Below, one piece after another: positions 23,420 through 36,304 of a DNA stretch of 64,000 bases; the first letter of the stretch is position 1, and every line of letters begins with the position of its first letter. Location: contig NC_056762.1 of assembly GCF_018687715.1 (NCBI RefSeq), forward strand, positions 32,538,864-32,602,863, written 5' to 3'. A program made the translations under genes and the position numbers. This DNA is from Carya illinoinensis. Taxonomy: Eukaryota > Streptophyta > Magnoliopsida > Fagales > Juglandaceae. Under the pieces are notes generated by a model. It was not told where the DNA came from and did not search any database. It worked only from the letters and a program-made list of their open reading frames with translations.

Positions 23420-25200
23420 TTTCTTTTTCTTTCCTCGCCCGGCACGATTTTGTTGCAATGACATAACACGCTCCATTTGCAGCATCATCTCCCGCTGCAC
23501 TTGCTCTTGGACCTCACTACGGATTCTTTCCTCCTGGTCTCTTTGTTGGTCCTGCAAACGTGTCTCTAAATAAGACTGTTCGCTCTAAGAAGGACTCCAA
23601 CTCTTGCTGTCTAGACCTCATATACTCATTCTCGCGTCGTGCAGCATCTAAATCTTTGGTAAGATTATTAATTTGTGATGTCGATGAGGTTGAGGAAGAT
23701 GAACCGGAATGCTTGAAAGATCGTCCCAAACCTCTTGCCATACTAGAGTTGGGCCCAAGCACCTGTGAAAAAATGTCCAAGTCACTAGGAGAGGATTCCT
23801 CAGAAGCTGACTGCATCTCCATCATTTTTCCCTGCAGTTTGAAAGATCAAAACACACAATAAGTAACATATTAAAAGAAATACAAATAAAAAATAATTTA
23901 ATCACATGTTACATAATTTATTTAACAAAAGGAACACCGCTTACATAATTAATTGCAGCTGCAGGATCCATTCACTCACTATGCTCATTAGTATGAGCAG
24001 TAGCATAGACATGAATGAGGGAAAAGTTTTCAGGATCATCACATTTATAAGAAAACGACATTAGCAATTTGAAAAAGACAGTGTTAGTACTTCTATAAAA
24101 GAATAATAAGAAAAAATATGAATTATTGCGTTTATTAATTACCATCTTTTCAGCAAGACGATGGAATGATCTTGAACCAGCACGATGGTGAATAGTCAGA
24201 GTAGATCTATTATTTGCATTTGTAGAACTTAAGTGCTACAAAAATAATTCCCACCGTTAATTGTAATATATGTACATACATATAATATAAACAACAAATA
24301 TAAATGTAAATAATTAGCCAAAGGCCAACAGCTTGATGGCATGAAGCCCCACCTTCAAAAGTGAGGTCTGGGGTTCGATCCCCTCCCCAAACTCCCATAT
24401 CACAAATGTAAATAATTATAGAAAATAAATTTAGAATACCTGATATTTTGGAGAGGCAAAAAGATCACAACACTTTATCCAGTCATCTAATTTCATCTGC
24501 TGGAAAGGGCACTGTGCAGTCTCTTCAAACGTCTCAAATTTCTTGAAATAGTCGTGACATCGTTCCTTGTGATGTCGGAATAGTGTAGCCATTAACTCAT
24601 TCACAGTTCTCAAATCCTCGCTACGACCAAAGTTGAGGTCAAATTCATCCTAATTATAAATTAATTACGTTAAAAATATGATAGACTAATGTAGGTGAAA
24701 AAAATGATATAATAAGTAAACTCACCAGCACATGACTCCGAATGTGTTCCTTAATCTCATTTGGCACATCTCTCTAGGAGCGCACATAAAATGGAGCGTA
24801 AGCTTGAACTACTGTGCCAATATAGGAGGAAAGCGCTGCTGCACTATCATTCACTCCTCCAGTGGAATTATCAGGAATTGTGATTTTCAGTTTACCATGC
24901 CTTCGATTTTTCTCAAGTGAGATGCCGCGTGTATAGCCACGACCGCGACGAGCAGATGCATCAACTAATAGATGATAGTATAATTTTGAAGGTTATATAT
25001 ATTATTTATTGAAACAAACCTCTTGATTATATATAGTATTAACGTAAACATTCCTTACCGGTAGGTGTCGATTCTGCATCTTTCTCTGTAATGTTAACTT
25101 CATCTTCAGGAACGGACTCCTCAGGTGGGGAATCCTCAATGGGTTCAGGACTTGGACTCCGTGGAGGAGGCACATTTCTCCTTTGTCTTTTTGGCGGCAT
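23420..25200 (-). pseudogene. Transposase_24 (TNPA-like) gene of the CACTA
   Basis: A leftward multi-exon gene. The first exon starts at the ATG at 25200 (MPPKRQRRNVPPPRSP, proline and acid rich). Later exon-like blocks encode GRGYTRGISLEKNRRHGKL (about 24940), VNELMATLFRHHKERCHDYF...DDWIKCCDLFASPKYQ (24613-24440), NANNRSTLTIHHRAGSRSF (about 24220-24150) and a C-terminal coiled coil (DLDAARRENEYMRSRQQELESFL, 23660-23590) ending near 23420. The CCDLF...HHRAGSRSF order is the Ptta/En/Spm Transposase_24 pattern. In En/Spm this class binds subterminal repeats. Stops occur at about 24773 (CRS-stop-RDVP) and 23979. A SINE sits in one intron. Exon limits are estimates. Confidence 0.78.
24317..24403 (+). 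mobile_element. Short SINE-like insertion in the TNPA intron
   Basis: 87 bp flanked by the perfect 15-bp direct repeat AAATGTAAATAATTA (24302-24316 and 24404-24418). It includes a box-B-like GGTTCGATCCC and an upstream TTGATGGCATGAAGCCC segment resembling a degenerate box A. Promoter boxes plus target duplication fit a tRNA-derived SINE. A long poly(A) tail is absent. Confidence 0.75.
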
Positions 25201-25301
25201 ACTTGGAAATGATTATATATAACAAAAAAATATTATTAGAATAAATTTATATTTATTATAAAATTCTATAATGGCTGTATATGAATAAACTTTTTAGTAC
25301 T

Positions 25302-28300
25302 TTTAGTCTTCATCTTCGGATGTATTTTCCATGTTTGTTTCAGAATCTCTCTGTATAACATCTTCGTCATCATCATCAAGCTCTTCTTCGTCATCCTTAT
25401 CCACTTCCCCCTTGGATTCTTGTTCGTCTTCTTCTTTTGACTCTTCTTCTGTACTTTTCTCACTTTCTTCAATTGAATGATAATTTAATGAAGACGGGTC
25501 GAGATGGATGAGTGGGACGTCATCTCTACATAAGGGGAGCAACTCGAGTGCACCGAGGTCAACAAATAAGTTAATACCCCCTCCTCCATCTTCCTGGTAG
25601 GCCTCTACATTTGGAGTGTCATCTTTATCTCTACTATTATCGTAATCTGCACTCGTTCCTACTTCATATATATTTAGAGGGACAAATTTTTGTACAACTT
25701 ACCAAGTTTTCTCTCCACTATCTTCATCAGCACTTTTCATTGGATCAATCAAGTAATAGATTTGAGTAGCTTAACAAGCCAGTACGAATGGATCATCTTC
25801 GTACTATTTAGATGCAATATTGACACTCGTAAAATGATTATCCCTATATATCGAATCCCGACCACCGCCTAGATCCCACCAATCACATTTAAAGATATAT
25901 GTTATAGACCCACCCAGATATTTCAATCTGATAATATCATGAATGACACCATAATAATCAATATCATCTGTTCCATGACTCCCCTCGACCAAGACACCAC
26001 AGTTTTGAGTTTTTCTATTACGTTCACGGTCCAGAGTATGAAATCTATAACCTTGAACTGTGCATGCAGTGTATCGAAGTGCTCTGTTTGATGGATCACG
26101 GGCCAATGCATACAATTCAAAAGAGACTGATCTGGGATCACGAGCACGTTGTTCCAATATCTAACAATTTAAATAATGTCATTTATTAAATATTAGTAAG
26201 AGTTAAAACTTTCATCATGTAACATATATTATAGAGTTTAGTTCATACACGTTGTTCAAACCATCCAGAAAATTCTGACTCGTGTCTTGCCACTATATCC
26301 TCGACGCCTTCCATCTTAAGTTTGTCCATGTGCTCATTGTATAGTATAATTTATCATATTATTTTACATAACAATAGTTAAAGAAATTCCTCATTATCTT
26401 TAGAATTATTTAAACCTTGTACAACGACATACCTGAGATAGTGATCAATCTCCTGACAATTATTTAGCACGTACCACCGAACTTTACCCAACTCTGTATC
26501 AAGTAAATCGTAACCCTTTTGTGCACTCAAAGGTCGTACATTCTGAGAAAACACTGATAGCTCACAAGGAGGCAGAGCAGCAAGATCAGCATTACACCAC
26601 GAAGATATAAAGAGCAAAATGTTAACCATTCATCGTGTATATAGGCCTCTGCTATTGAACCCTCAGCTCTGGCTTTATTCCCAACAGTGCGCTTCAGTCG
26701 ACCTAAATATCTTTCAACTGGATACATCTAACGGAACTGTACCAGTCCACCCAACATGATCTCCCGGGGTAAATGTATTGCTAAATGGACCATGACATCA
26801 AAAAATGACGGTGGAAAGATTTGCTCAAATTTACATAGTATAGTAGCAATGTCTTCTTCTAGTTTCTGTAGCATATCTCGATTCACTACCCGAGCACACA
26901 AATCCTTAAAAAACATACACAGTTCAATTATGGCAACACGTACAGCAGATGTTAGCTTCCCACGAATTCCCACCGGTAATAACTTCTGCAAAAATACGTG
27001 ACAGTCATGACTTTTCAATCCACCAATTTTCCAGTCATCATGGCTTACGCATCTACTGATATTTGAAGCATAACCATCTGGCAACTTCACACCTTGTAAC
27101 CATTTGCAGAAGTCCATCCTCTCCTCCCTTGTCATTGTAAAACATGCATGCGGCATGACCACCCTCTCACCTTCCACTCGTAAATGCAAATTATGTTTAA
27201 TTCCCATTCTCTCAAGATCTTTCCTTGTCTTAATCGTATCTTTCGTCTTTTTATTGATGCTCATCAATGTACCGAGTATATTATCACAAATATTCTTCTC
27301 AATATGCATTACATCCAAACTCTGTCGCAACATGCAAGACGACCAATACGGCAACTCAAAAAAAAATACTACGCTTTGTCCAATTCAATTTTGCTACGCC
27401 TCGTTTTCTCTTGTTCTTTCCCCGACCTTTGCCAAAATTGTTCGCTGCCACATGTACCAATTGTTCCAGGATCTCTTCCCCAGACAATTCATTTGGCTCA
27501 ATTCTATCTTCTACTCGTCCATCAAACTTAGCGGATTCTGTTTTCCATGCATGATTTGTTGGTAGATAACGTCGATGACCCATGAAACAAAACTTTTGAG
27601 AATATTTTAACCACTCACTAGTAGTTTCTTTATTACACATCGGACACGCTAACTTTCCTTTAGTACTCCAGCCGGAAAGATTCCCATATACTGGAAAGTC
27701 ATTTATCGTCCACATTACCGCAGCATGCATCTGAAAAGTTGTTGATGTGGATGCATCATAAGTTCTGACGCCTGCTTCCTATAACTCTTTCAACTCTTCA
27801 ATCAACGGCTGCAAATATACGTCAATGTTATTCCCAGGTGATCTCGGGCTGGGGATAAGCAAAGTTAACAAAAAGTTGAGCGCCTTCATGCACCTCCATG
27901 GTGGAAGATTGTACGGAATCAACACTACAGGCCAAGTGCTATAACTTGTACTCATATTTCCAAAAGGGTTGAATCCATCAGTTGTGAGTCCAAGGCGCAC
28001 GTTCCTTACTTCTATCCCAAACTCTGGATACTGATTATCGAAAGATTGCCACGCAAGTGAGTCAGCAGGGTGCCTCATAAATCCATCATTTTGAACTCTT
28101 TTCTCTTTATGCCACTTCATATCGTGAGCATTTTCTTACACATGTATAATCTTTGCAACCGAGGTTTCAATGGGAAATATCGCAATACTTTAACCGGCAC
28201 GCTTTTCTTATCCTTCCACCTCGACTCTCCGCATACAGGACATGCTTGTTTCTCCTCGTTCTCATTCCAAAATAAAACACAATCATTCTTGCACGCATGT

Positions 28301-28950
28301 ATGGACTTATACTCAAACCCTAATCCCTTTCTCAACTGTTTCGTTTCATAAAAGTTCTTCGGCAATGCAGATCCTTCGGGAAGCACTTCGTTAAATAAGT
28401 CTAATACCATGTTAATTGCTTTGGTTGACATTCTACACAATGACTTTATGTGAAGCAACCGCACAATAAATGACATTTTAAAATGTTTTGTACAGCCTGG
28501 ATAAAGCTCGCGCTTTGCATCTTCGCACATTTCTAGAAAATTATCTGAATCATTTTGTCACTCACTTGAGCCATTGTCGTCAACCTCATCCATAAACATC
28601 CCAACTCTAATGTCACTCAACATCTCCTCCATCTCATCTCGCTCATAATCATCATCCACGTGCCGCAAATTTTCCCGCTGACTGAATAAGTCATCCACTG
28701 ATTCTGCATACGGCTCACCATGCAGTACCCATCGAGTATACCCCAAATTCATACCGTTCACAAATATATGACTTTCAGCTTCATCCAATCCTATCGCACA
28801 CAAATTTTTACAACGTCGACATGGACACTTAATGTAACCACGACTATCAACAGAGGCCTTTACAAAATCAATGAAGGCCCTTACTCCACGCGCATAGGGT
28901 ATGTAATCTTTTCCAAGTCTATCGCATAGACACATCCAACTTTTATCCAT
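25302..28950 (-). pseudogene. TNPD-like CACTA transposase
   Basis: Reading leftward: Transposase-associated domain (MDKSWMCLCDRLGKDY, CPCRRCKN) from 28950; the Transposase_21 region (CPVCGESRWKD; LGLTTDGFNPFGNMSTSYS; PMCNKETTSEWLKYS; GHRRYLP) to about 27400; MHIEKNICDNILGT and DUF4218 (SHDCHVFLQKLLPVGIRG, LAIHLPREIMLGG, YPVERYLGRLKR) to about 26380; an exon with EHMDKLKMEGVEDIVARHESEFSGWF (about 26340-26255); then DUF4216 (GVIHDIIRLKYLGGSITYIFKCDWWD) and an Asp/Glu-rich tail ending at 25303. The protein would cut and join the element ends. Damage includes in-frame TGA at 28558-28560, a frameshift near 28133, TAG at 27779-27781 and 26728-26730 where Trp is expected, an extra T in a nine-T run at 27357-27365, and a shift near 26600. 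Decayed, not active. Confidence 0.9.
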
Positions 28951-28962
28951 TTCTAAAAACAT

Positions 28963-30844
28963 CTAATTTTTTAGTAACACGTATAAGAGTTAAATACACA
29001 TGCATGTCATGATACATCATGTTCAAAGTACTCTTTCTCAAGGTAGTTGGTCCTATCCCATTCGAGATTATATTCTCCATATTGCACAAGTCCCGTCACT
29101 ATTTTGAACGTTAGTAGAAATTTCGGCAGCACTCCCCCATAGTTCTCCAAGTATACATATTCACATATAGGGATTATGACCCTAAGAACAGTATACCCGA
29201 AGAACAAATGAGGAAGACATCGAAACTTCATACTAAACGTTCAAAGTAGGAATAACGTTTATGTGCAATACAGATAATATAATCTCAAACTGTCCACACT
29301 GGACAATTCAGGAATTAATGTACACCTAAATGTACACTAATTCCCAAACGGGTCTAACGTTATTTATGCAATGTTATACAATATCTAACAAAAAAGTCTA
29401 CAAATAAATTAGTACACATTGTTTGAATTAACATTACGTACTAATAACATTTATATTATTAATGATTGATAAGACTTAGAAATTATTATTAGACTTATAT
29501 AATTCCTAATAACAGATTATACTTATTATCAGCTATATAATATATAACACTACTATATATTAGTTTATAATTACTATTATAAATTCTTGATAATACTTAG
29601 AAATTTTATATGTTATTATATAGCATAAAATAACATATAAGAGACTTATTTATTTCCTATTTAATATAATATATAGTAAATTACATTATAATTATTAGTT
29701 ATACTATATATTGATAACACTTAATTGTTATCAGTTATTATATAATTATTACTATTATTGCCAAAAATGTTATAATTATTATTATAATAATAAGTAATTA
29801 TTATATTAATTACTTATCTATTTCTTATTATTCCTTCTTTAATACTATTTATAATTACTTAGAAATTATTATTAGGGATTGATACTAATAACTCTATACA
29901 ATATATTATTAGATAAAATATTTGTTATTATTGAGCTATTAGATTTTTAGGAATTATTATTTTATAATTATAATTTTTAATAATTGTTATATATATAACA
30001 TAGATACTTATATGTTATTGATAATTTTACTAATACGAATTTTAATTCTTACTATATAATTATGCCTTATAATTGACACTTAGTAATATAAAATATTTAT
30101 TATATTAGTTATTTAACTAATTATATAGATAGTAGTTGTAAATAATATTATAACTTATAATTATGGTAACTATTCAAATATACTATATATATTGCATATA
30201 GTCCTCTAATTAGTAAATAATATCTACTATGCACAACAAATAATCACACTATTTATTTATTTCGAAATTGTTATATATTCTTTAATTACAACATATTACT
30301 AAAACATACACTAAAACATACACAAAAATTCAAAAATAATTATTATTCAACACCATACAATACACCTAAAACATTAATATCTACCATGCACAACAAATAA
30401 TCACACTATTTATTTATTTCGAAATTGTTATATATATTCTTTAATTACAACATATTACTAAAACTACAACTAAAACATACACTATAGTCACAAATAATTA
30501 TTATTCAACACCATACAATATACTAAAACATTATCACATTAAGAATAAACATATAAAAAGTCTTCAATTTTTCTTTTTAATTCATCCAAACAATACAATC
30601 CATATCACAAATTAAATCCACAATAAAAATATAACTAAATAGAGTTTAGTATATACCTTGTACTCAAAATAAATTCCTCTTCAAAAATTAAAAATTCTCA
30701 ACAATTTACAACAAATGATCCTTCAAAAAATACACAATATTAGTTAGTTAAATATATATAAAAAAAAAACATTGACAAATATTATGTAAATTACAAACAA
30801 AATAAAGAAAAAAAATAAATTACCTTAATGCTTATAATTCATTT
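28963..30844. other. AT-rich leader or intron zone upstream of TNPD
   Basis: Very AT-rich, with runs of TTATTA/ATAATA. A short leftward frame at 29007-29231 has no recognised domain. Probably the 5' untranslated region and intron of the leftward transposase transcript. Confidence 0.55.
30221..30535. repeat. 157-bp tandem duplication
   Basis: Two adjacent units share TATCTAC(T/C)ATGCACAAC, TTATTTATTTCGAAATTG and TTATTATTCAACACCATAC, with a period of 157 bp (30221 and 30378). Confidence 0.9.
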
Positions 30845-31018
30845 GCAAACTCTCTCTCACACGTTTAATCTCTCTCACACTAACAAACATACACTCTCTC
30901 GTTCTCTCCCTCTCTCTAAAACTCTCTCTCTCTCTCTCCAAATTCACGCATGGCAGAAAGCAGAAATGAATCTGCTTTCCCATGCGTGAAACTTTTATAT
31001 TCTGCTTCTTATAGAATT
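30845..31018 (-). promoter_or_regulatory. Probable leftward transposase promoter and GA-rich leader
   Basis: On the minus strand a TTCTATAAGAAG word (about 31003-31014) is followed at 30845-30950 by a GA-rich stretch ((CT)n on the plus strand), just upstream of the TNPD gene and directly beside array B. A TATA-like word, then a GA-rich leader, fits a plant promoter. The transcription start is inferred. Confidence 0.45.
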
Positions 31019-31260
31019 AACGTTCGGACGTTCATTAATGAACGTCCGAACGTTAATTTACCCACTGAACGTTCACTTTGTAACGTTCGAACTTATAATT
31101 ATCCCGCCTACCATTTATACAATACGTTCGAACTTAACTTGTTAACGTTCGAACGTTATATTTAACGTTCGAACTTACTGTTAATTTTTGGTTTAAACGG
31201 GAAAATTCCCTCCGAATTTATTATTACATCCGAACGTTATTAAAGAAGGTTCGAACGTAA
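31019..31260. repeat. TTCGAA-centred array B (internal)
   Basis: Copies of AACGTTCGAACGTT and variants (CGTTCGGACGTT, AACGTCCGAACGTT) over about 240 bp, the same word as in arrays A, C and D. Confidence 0.92.
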
Positions 31261-31633
31261 ATTTGATTATTTTATTTTTACATAACTGAAGTTAGTATAA
31301 TATATAAATAATTTAAATATTAAATTATAATATTAGTTAATATTATATTAACTAATAATATAAAATATATTATTATATTACAGCTATATAATATAATAAC
31401 TATATTTTATATTATAGTTATAATAAGTATATATGTAATATACTATATAGTACTAATTGTATATTATACTAGTATTATAGTAGATATTATACTATATCTA
31501 AAAACTATATTAAAGTAACAAAGTTATTAGATAGTATAGTATAAGTATTATATAGTATATAAATCTATATATAATAACTATATAATATAGTATCTATAAT
31601 ATATAGTATATATTATAGATATAATATGCTACT
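31261..31633. repeat. AT-rich TATA-type low-complexity DNA
   Basis: Almost purely TATA/TAATA words with no gene. It continues at 35730-36085, 43791-44052, 54067-54639 and 60665-60708, so the large insertions between those points appear to have landed in one AT-rich tract. Confidence 0.85.
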
Positions 31634-31650
31634 AGTACATTATATAGTAT

Positions 31651-34600
31651 GAAATTAAAGATAGATGAAATTAGGGACCTGTTTTTTTAGGAACCCTAGT
31701 GAGAGAAACTCTCCATTCTCTCTAAAAAAAAAAAGTTCAGGGAAGCCGTTTGAGGGAGGTGGAGCTTCGGCTCCTCCCTCCCTCCTCCATCGATTTTTGT
31801 TTTTCCTTTGAGAATAAAAGCTGTATGGCTGTGTGGAGAATAAAAGCCGTTTCAGGGAAGCCGTTTGCTGCCGAGTCCTCTTTCCTCAACAAATCATCCG
31901 GCTGGGTGGAGATACATTCCATGGTGGAGGTGAAGGTCTTCGGCTCCGAAAGGCAGGTGTTCTTGACCGGTTTGTTTTTGGTCTTCTGAGGGGACAATTC
32001 TGAGGTGTAAGGTGTGGGCTGGTCACAGAGCTCACTCATGGAGATGGATTTATACGCGGGATGGGGTGCTTGTCCACGGGGTATAGAACTCTGTTTTCCA
32101 TGGAAAACAGAGGATTTTTTGAGGACGCATGTCGTTTATGCATGAAGGGGACAACGCTTCTCCGTGGTGGATCTATGGCGCAGCTCACGGCGGATGGTTT
32201 CACGCAGTCAATCGGTTGTTTGTTTGTTTTTTCTTCTTTTCTGCTTTCGGTTTGTTTTCTTTCTGTTTCTTGGAGATCTCTCTTTGGATGTCTGTGTGAG
32301 TAGATTCGGGTGTTTTGCTCCTGGGGATGAATTTTTGCATGTTGGTTGGGGTGTTTCCCGCGGGGTATAGGATCTCTGGTTTAACCATGGAAATCAGAGA
32401 TTGTTTTTTCGGGTTGCATGACCGAGCTGCATGGAGGTTTAAAGGGGATTTTGGGGTGGTGTCCGGGTGTAACTCACGGTGGGCAGTCCTTAGGATGATG
32501 GCCGGAATTTGTTTTTCGTTGTAGTCGGTTTTGGTTTATTTCTGGAATAAATTCTGTGCTGGTTTCCATTTTTGTTTCTGATTCTGTTTTCACCTAGCCG
32601 AGGTGGTGTACGGGCTGGTGGGCTGGTTATGGTTACGGGGATGAAGCCGGCGACGGTGAGAAGCCCTTGTGACCTTGATCGGTATATCTTGATGGGCTGG
32701 CGATGGGGACGGGATGCAGAAAGTGGTTGGTTTGGCTATTTTGCTGTGAGAAACTCTTGTGCAGGACATGCATGGTGCAGGCTACCCGGGTGTGGTGCAG
32801 GCTACCTGTGCGTAGTGCAGACTGAGAAATCTGCAGGAAGTGGTGCAGGCAAAAGGCAGTGAGCGTACGGCGCTGAGAGAGTGTTTTTATTTTGTTTTTT
32901 TATTAATCTGTTATGGGAGTTTTAATTTGATTTTTAATAATATTTTGAAATAGGTAATTACCTCTCCTCTTTGAGGAGGAGGGTTGTGAGTCTTCTCCTC
33001 TTATTGATAGGGCTGTTCATACGGGCCGGATTTTATCCGGCCCGGTCCGGAATCCGGATAACCGGATTTGCGGTTCCGGTTATCGGACCGGGTCAAATCC
33101 GGTCCGGAACCCGTATATTAGAAAACCGGATGAATCCGGATCGGGTACCGGATTATAAACCCGGAACCCGGATTTAAAACCCGGTACCCGGGTTTATAAA
33201 ATGAAAAGTTACCGGTGCGTCGGTAGGGTTTCTACTGCTTTCTAGTTTCTGCTTCTCGAGTAGCCGCTCCCCACCCCCCCTCTCGAGATTTCTCCCCAAG
33301 ACGTCCCTCCTCTCCCTCTCTTTCTCTCTGTTTGCAAAGTTTATTTTATAGACGACAGAACTGACACTCGTCCTCTGCTGATCGAAGATCTGTTACTCGC
33401 GGCCATCATCTTCTACTCGTTTGCTCTGTCGTCGACTTCTACAACCCAAGGTTAGATTTTTGCTCCATCATCTTCTACTTCTTTTTGTTTCTAGAAACAT
33501 CTATGACCATGTTCTTCTTTTTGTTTTGTTTTTTTTTCTTTTTCCAGATTTGCAGAGGGTCCCAAATCAGTGGATGCCGGTGGCTATCGGTGAGATCTAA
33601 CAATTTTTTTTTTCATCCGTGGGTATTTTTTTTTTCTCTATTTTTTTGTTCTGTCTTTGGTGATTTTGAGTTTTTTTTTTTTAAGAGGATGTTAGAATGT
33701 TTGAGAAGTAAAATTGTATACAAATTTTTTAACGAACTCGGCTTTTTCTCCTATTATCTGCATCATGGTACGCATGTAAATAATATAGAATATAGACTCA
33801 AATGGGTGAACTGGGTCTCTTTGTGCTTGGATAGATCTGGTAGATCTAGTGATTTGTCAAATGGGATTTTTCGGCCTTTAAATGGATGATGATGGTTGCT
33901 TTGAGGCAGTTTGCAAAAGTTTGCTCATTTTATTTGTCTGACTTCGCCCTCAACGGCTATGATGAAGCGTGTGTTGGCTATAGGAGACAGAATCATAAGC
34001 TTTGCTAGCTGAGATGCTAAGAATAATGAGTTTTAACTTTGCGTCTACAATCAGTTGTGGGTCTTTGATCTCATCTCTCTCAGCACCCTTTCTCTGGCAT
34101 ACCCACAAAGAGATAGAAAATGGGGTACTGCTAAGTAGTTTAGATCCCCAGAGATCAGACCTTATTATTCTCGATGTTGACTAACAAATGAACATCAAAA
34201 TGAATGTGTTTTAAAAGAAAATACACATTGGACTGACTTTTAATTATCTTGACATTTTTCATTTTGTAAATGATCTCTCTTTGCATTTTTCATTTTGTGG
34301 TTTTTCATTCTGTGGTAGTAAATACTAAGATCATGAACTGCAGGTTCCAATTCTCCTTTTTGTTTCATAAAATTGTCTTTTCTAGTCGCTTTTTTATTAC
34401 AAGATCAATTGTGCGGTGCCCATGCCTTCCCATTTTTCATGGTTGTGATGACTCGAGACCCTATTTTGGGCTTTAGATCTTGAAGGTGTTGAAGGTGTTG
34501 AAATGTAGGCTTCCTGCGTAATACTTATTGGTGCTTTGCCTGTTGTGTCTCAAAGTCTGTCCATGTCCAGTAAGTATTGCTTGTTGATTAAAATTTTATT

Positions 34601-35712
34601 TGATCAATGCAGTTTTAGTTTTTAACTTGACAAGGTAGTTTTTATTGACGATATTTTTTCCTTCAAGAAGGGATTCTTATATTTATTTGCTTAAAGGCAT
34701 GATTTTTGGATATTTTACTGTAAGGTGCATGAATTTTATATGATGGGCATGACTATTTGACTTGATATACATTTCAAATCTAAATGTTCTTCTCCAGGGT
34801 TTCTCAGTTGGACTAGCTAATGCAATGCAACCAGCATGCAGCAATGCAACATCTGCTGATTCTATGATTAGTTCTAAAGCTGAACCAATACTTCGTTTAA
34901 CGACAATGCAAGCGCATTCAAGCCTTCTGTTATCTGGTCTTACTGGAGAGAGTAGTGCTAGAGATGATCAAGATTTTTTTTTCTTTTTAGGTTAATGTTG
35001 TTTCTAGTGATAGCTTATATGTATGTGTTAATTATATAATTAGTTTATATTTTTATCATCATGGACAACGATATAAAAATTATAAGCTTTTATATAACAA
35101 AACAATTTTGCATTTCAACAATATTTCTTGAAAAAATTGCAATAAATATTGGATTTTTGTTTAACATATTTTCAACAAAAAAAAAAATAGTAACAGAAAG
35201 GCTACAGTATTTATTTAAAAAAAAAACCCGGTTTTGATCCGGAACCCGGATTTCCGGGTTGTAAAAATCCGGATTAATCCGGGTTTCGGACTGGGTAATA
35301 ACCCGGATATGATTGGGCCGGAACCCGGTCCGGATTTTGAATCCGGATTCCGGTCCGGGTATACCCGGATACCCGGTCCGAAACCCGGTTGAACACCCCT
35401 ACTTATTGAGGGTGAAGGTTGGGTAGTGCCTCTTCTCCTTGGGAGGGTGAGGATATTTAGTGTTGTTTTTCTCGTAGACGAGTCGAGATGAACACTTCTG
35501 TTTTGACAGAGTCTCTCATCTCAGCATGGCGTCGTCATTGGAGAGCTTAGAAGGTTTAGACACAGTCCGGCGCAATGAAAATTGTGTACGGGGGAGCGTA
35601 CAACTGATGGGTAGTTGGCTTGTAATCGGAACTTGGTATCCGTCATTATTGGTCACAGCTGTATTTTTCTTCATTCAGTAATGAATTGAGGTCTATTTCA
35701 AAAAAAAAAAAA
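31651..35712 (+). mobile_element. Poly(A)-tailed non-LTR retroposon, non-autonomous
   Basis: Flanked by the perfect 17-bp direct repeat AGTACATTATATAGTAT (31634-31650 and 35713-35729) and ending in a run of about 13 A, the hallmarks of target-primed reverse transcription. Without the nested hAT it is about 1.66 kb. The interior (about 31690-33000 and 35410-35700) has repeated blocks around GGGGTATA...CTCT...CCATGGAAA...CAGAG and modest GC content. No RT or endonuclease ORF is visible. It may be a LINE-derived non-autonomous element or a processed transcript. Confidence 0.85.
33008..35401. mobile_element. Second non-autonomous hAT element
   Basis: Termini TAGGGCTGTTCA and (inverted) TAGGGGTGTTCA are flanked by the 8-bp duplication CTTATTGA (33000-33007 and 35402-35409). 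Subterminal zones (33025-33200 and 35225-35395) are built of CCGGAACCCGGAT-type words facing each other. The interior includes a GC-rich then CT-rich segment (33230-33470), a possible small exon at about 33550-33590 (AG before, GTGAGA after), and a segment after TTCTCCAG at about 34798 that is open to 34990. These look like pieces of a captured host gene with introns, but I cannot name it. No transposase. Confidence 0.93.
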
Positions 35713-35729
35713 AGTACATTATATAGTAT

Positions 35730-36085
35730 ATATACAACTTGTATAATAATATAGTAACGTTCCTACAAATATATACTATATTTGTGTTTACAATTAGTGT
35801 ATATATATATCCAACAATATATATATGGACTATAGTAGTATATTAAAGTCATATACTACTATAGTCTATATGTAACTATAATATATATATAATACTAACC
35901 TATTATATATATAATTATATTAAGACGTATATATTATTTAGAAAATTAATATTTATATATTATATATATTTTATAGTTAATACTATAGTATTAACTATAC
36001 TATTGTTAATATTAGACTATATTATATACTTTATATATAGTATACTATACTATATACTTTATATATATAGTATACTATATACAAA
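35730..36085. repeat. AT-rich tract left of the first pararetrovirus
   Basis: TATA-type low-complexity DNA, the continuation of 31261-31633, ending where viral sequence begins (about 36086). Confidence 0.8.
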
Positions 36086-36128
36086 ATGTCATGAATAAAA
36101 GTAAAGATCAAAATAAGATAAACTCAAC

Positions 36129-36134
36129 TTTATT
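36129..36134 (-). terminator. Viral polyadenylation signal AATAAA
   Basis: The minus strand reads CAATAAAG about 165 bases downstream of the viral TATA box. Pararetroviruses typically place the poly(A) signal shortly after the transcription start, giving a terminally redundant RNA. Confidence 0.65.
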
Positions 36135-36296
36135 GAAAACATAATACTTACAAGGAGATTAATTCTCAAAAGTTTCAAAGGCAGGAGACATGGAAAGGAG
36201 TTTACAAGAGAGAAGTTTTGAGAGTGACGAAAGAAAGGGACTAGGATTGGCTTCAGATGAGAATTTCTGAATGCCTTTCCTCACTTACAAACTGCC

Positions 36297-36304
36297 TATT
36301 TATA
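36297..36304 (-). promoter_or_regulatory. Viral TATA box
   Basis: The minus strand reads TCTATAAATAGG. TGACG words upstream (about 36430-36460, minus orientation CGTCA) resemble as-1-type elements in plant pararetrovirus promoters. The layout (after ORF2, before the poly(A) signal) is that of a pregenomic RNA promoter. Whether it works is unknown. Confidence 0.65.

Noticed and set aside
24317..24403. A functional tRNA gene
   Set aside because: Box B is present, but no clover-leaf can be formed convincingly, and the 15-bp direct repeats show a retroposed insert.
29007..29231. 74-codon minus-strand ORF as an extra CACTA gene
   Set aside because: No recognised domain and isolated in AT-rich DNA, so it is left as unsupported.
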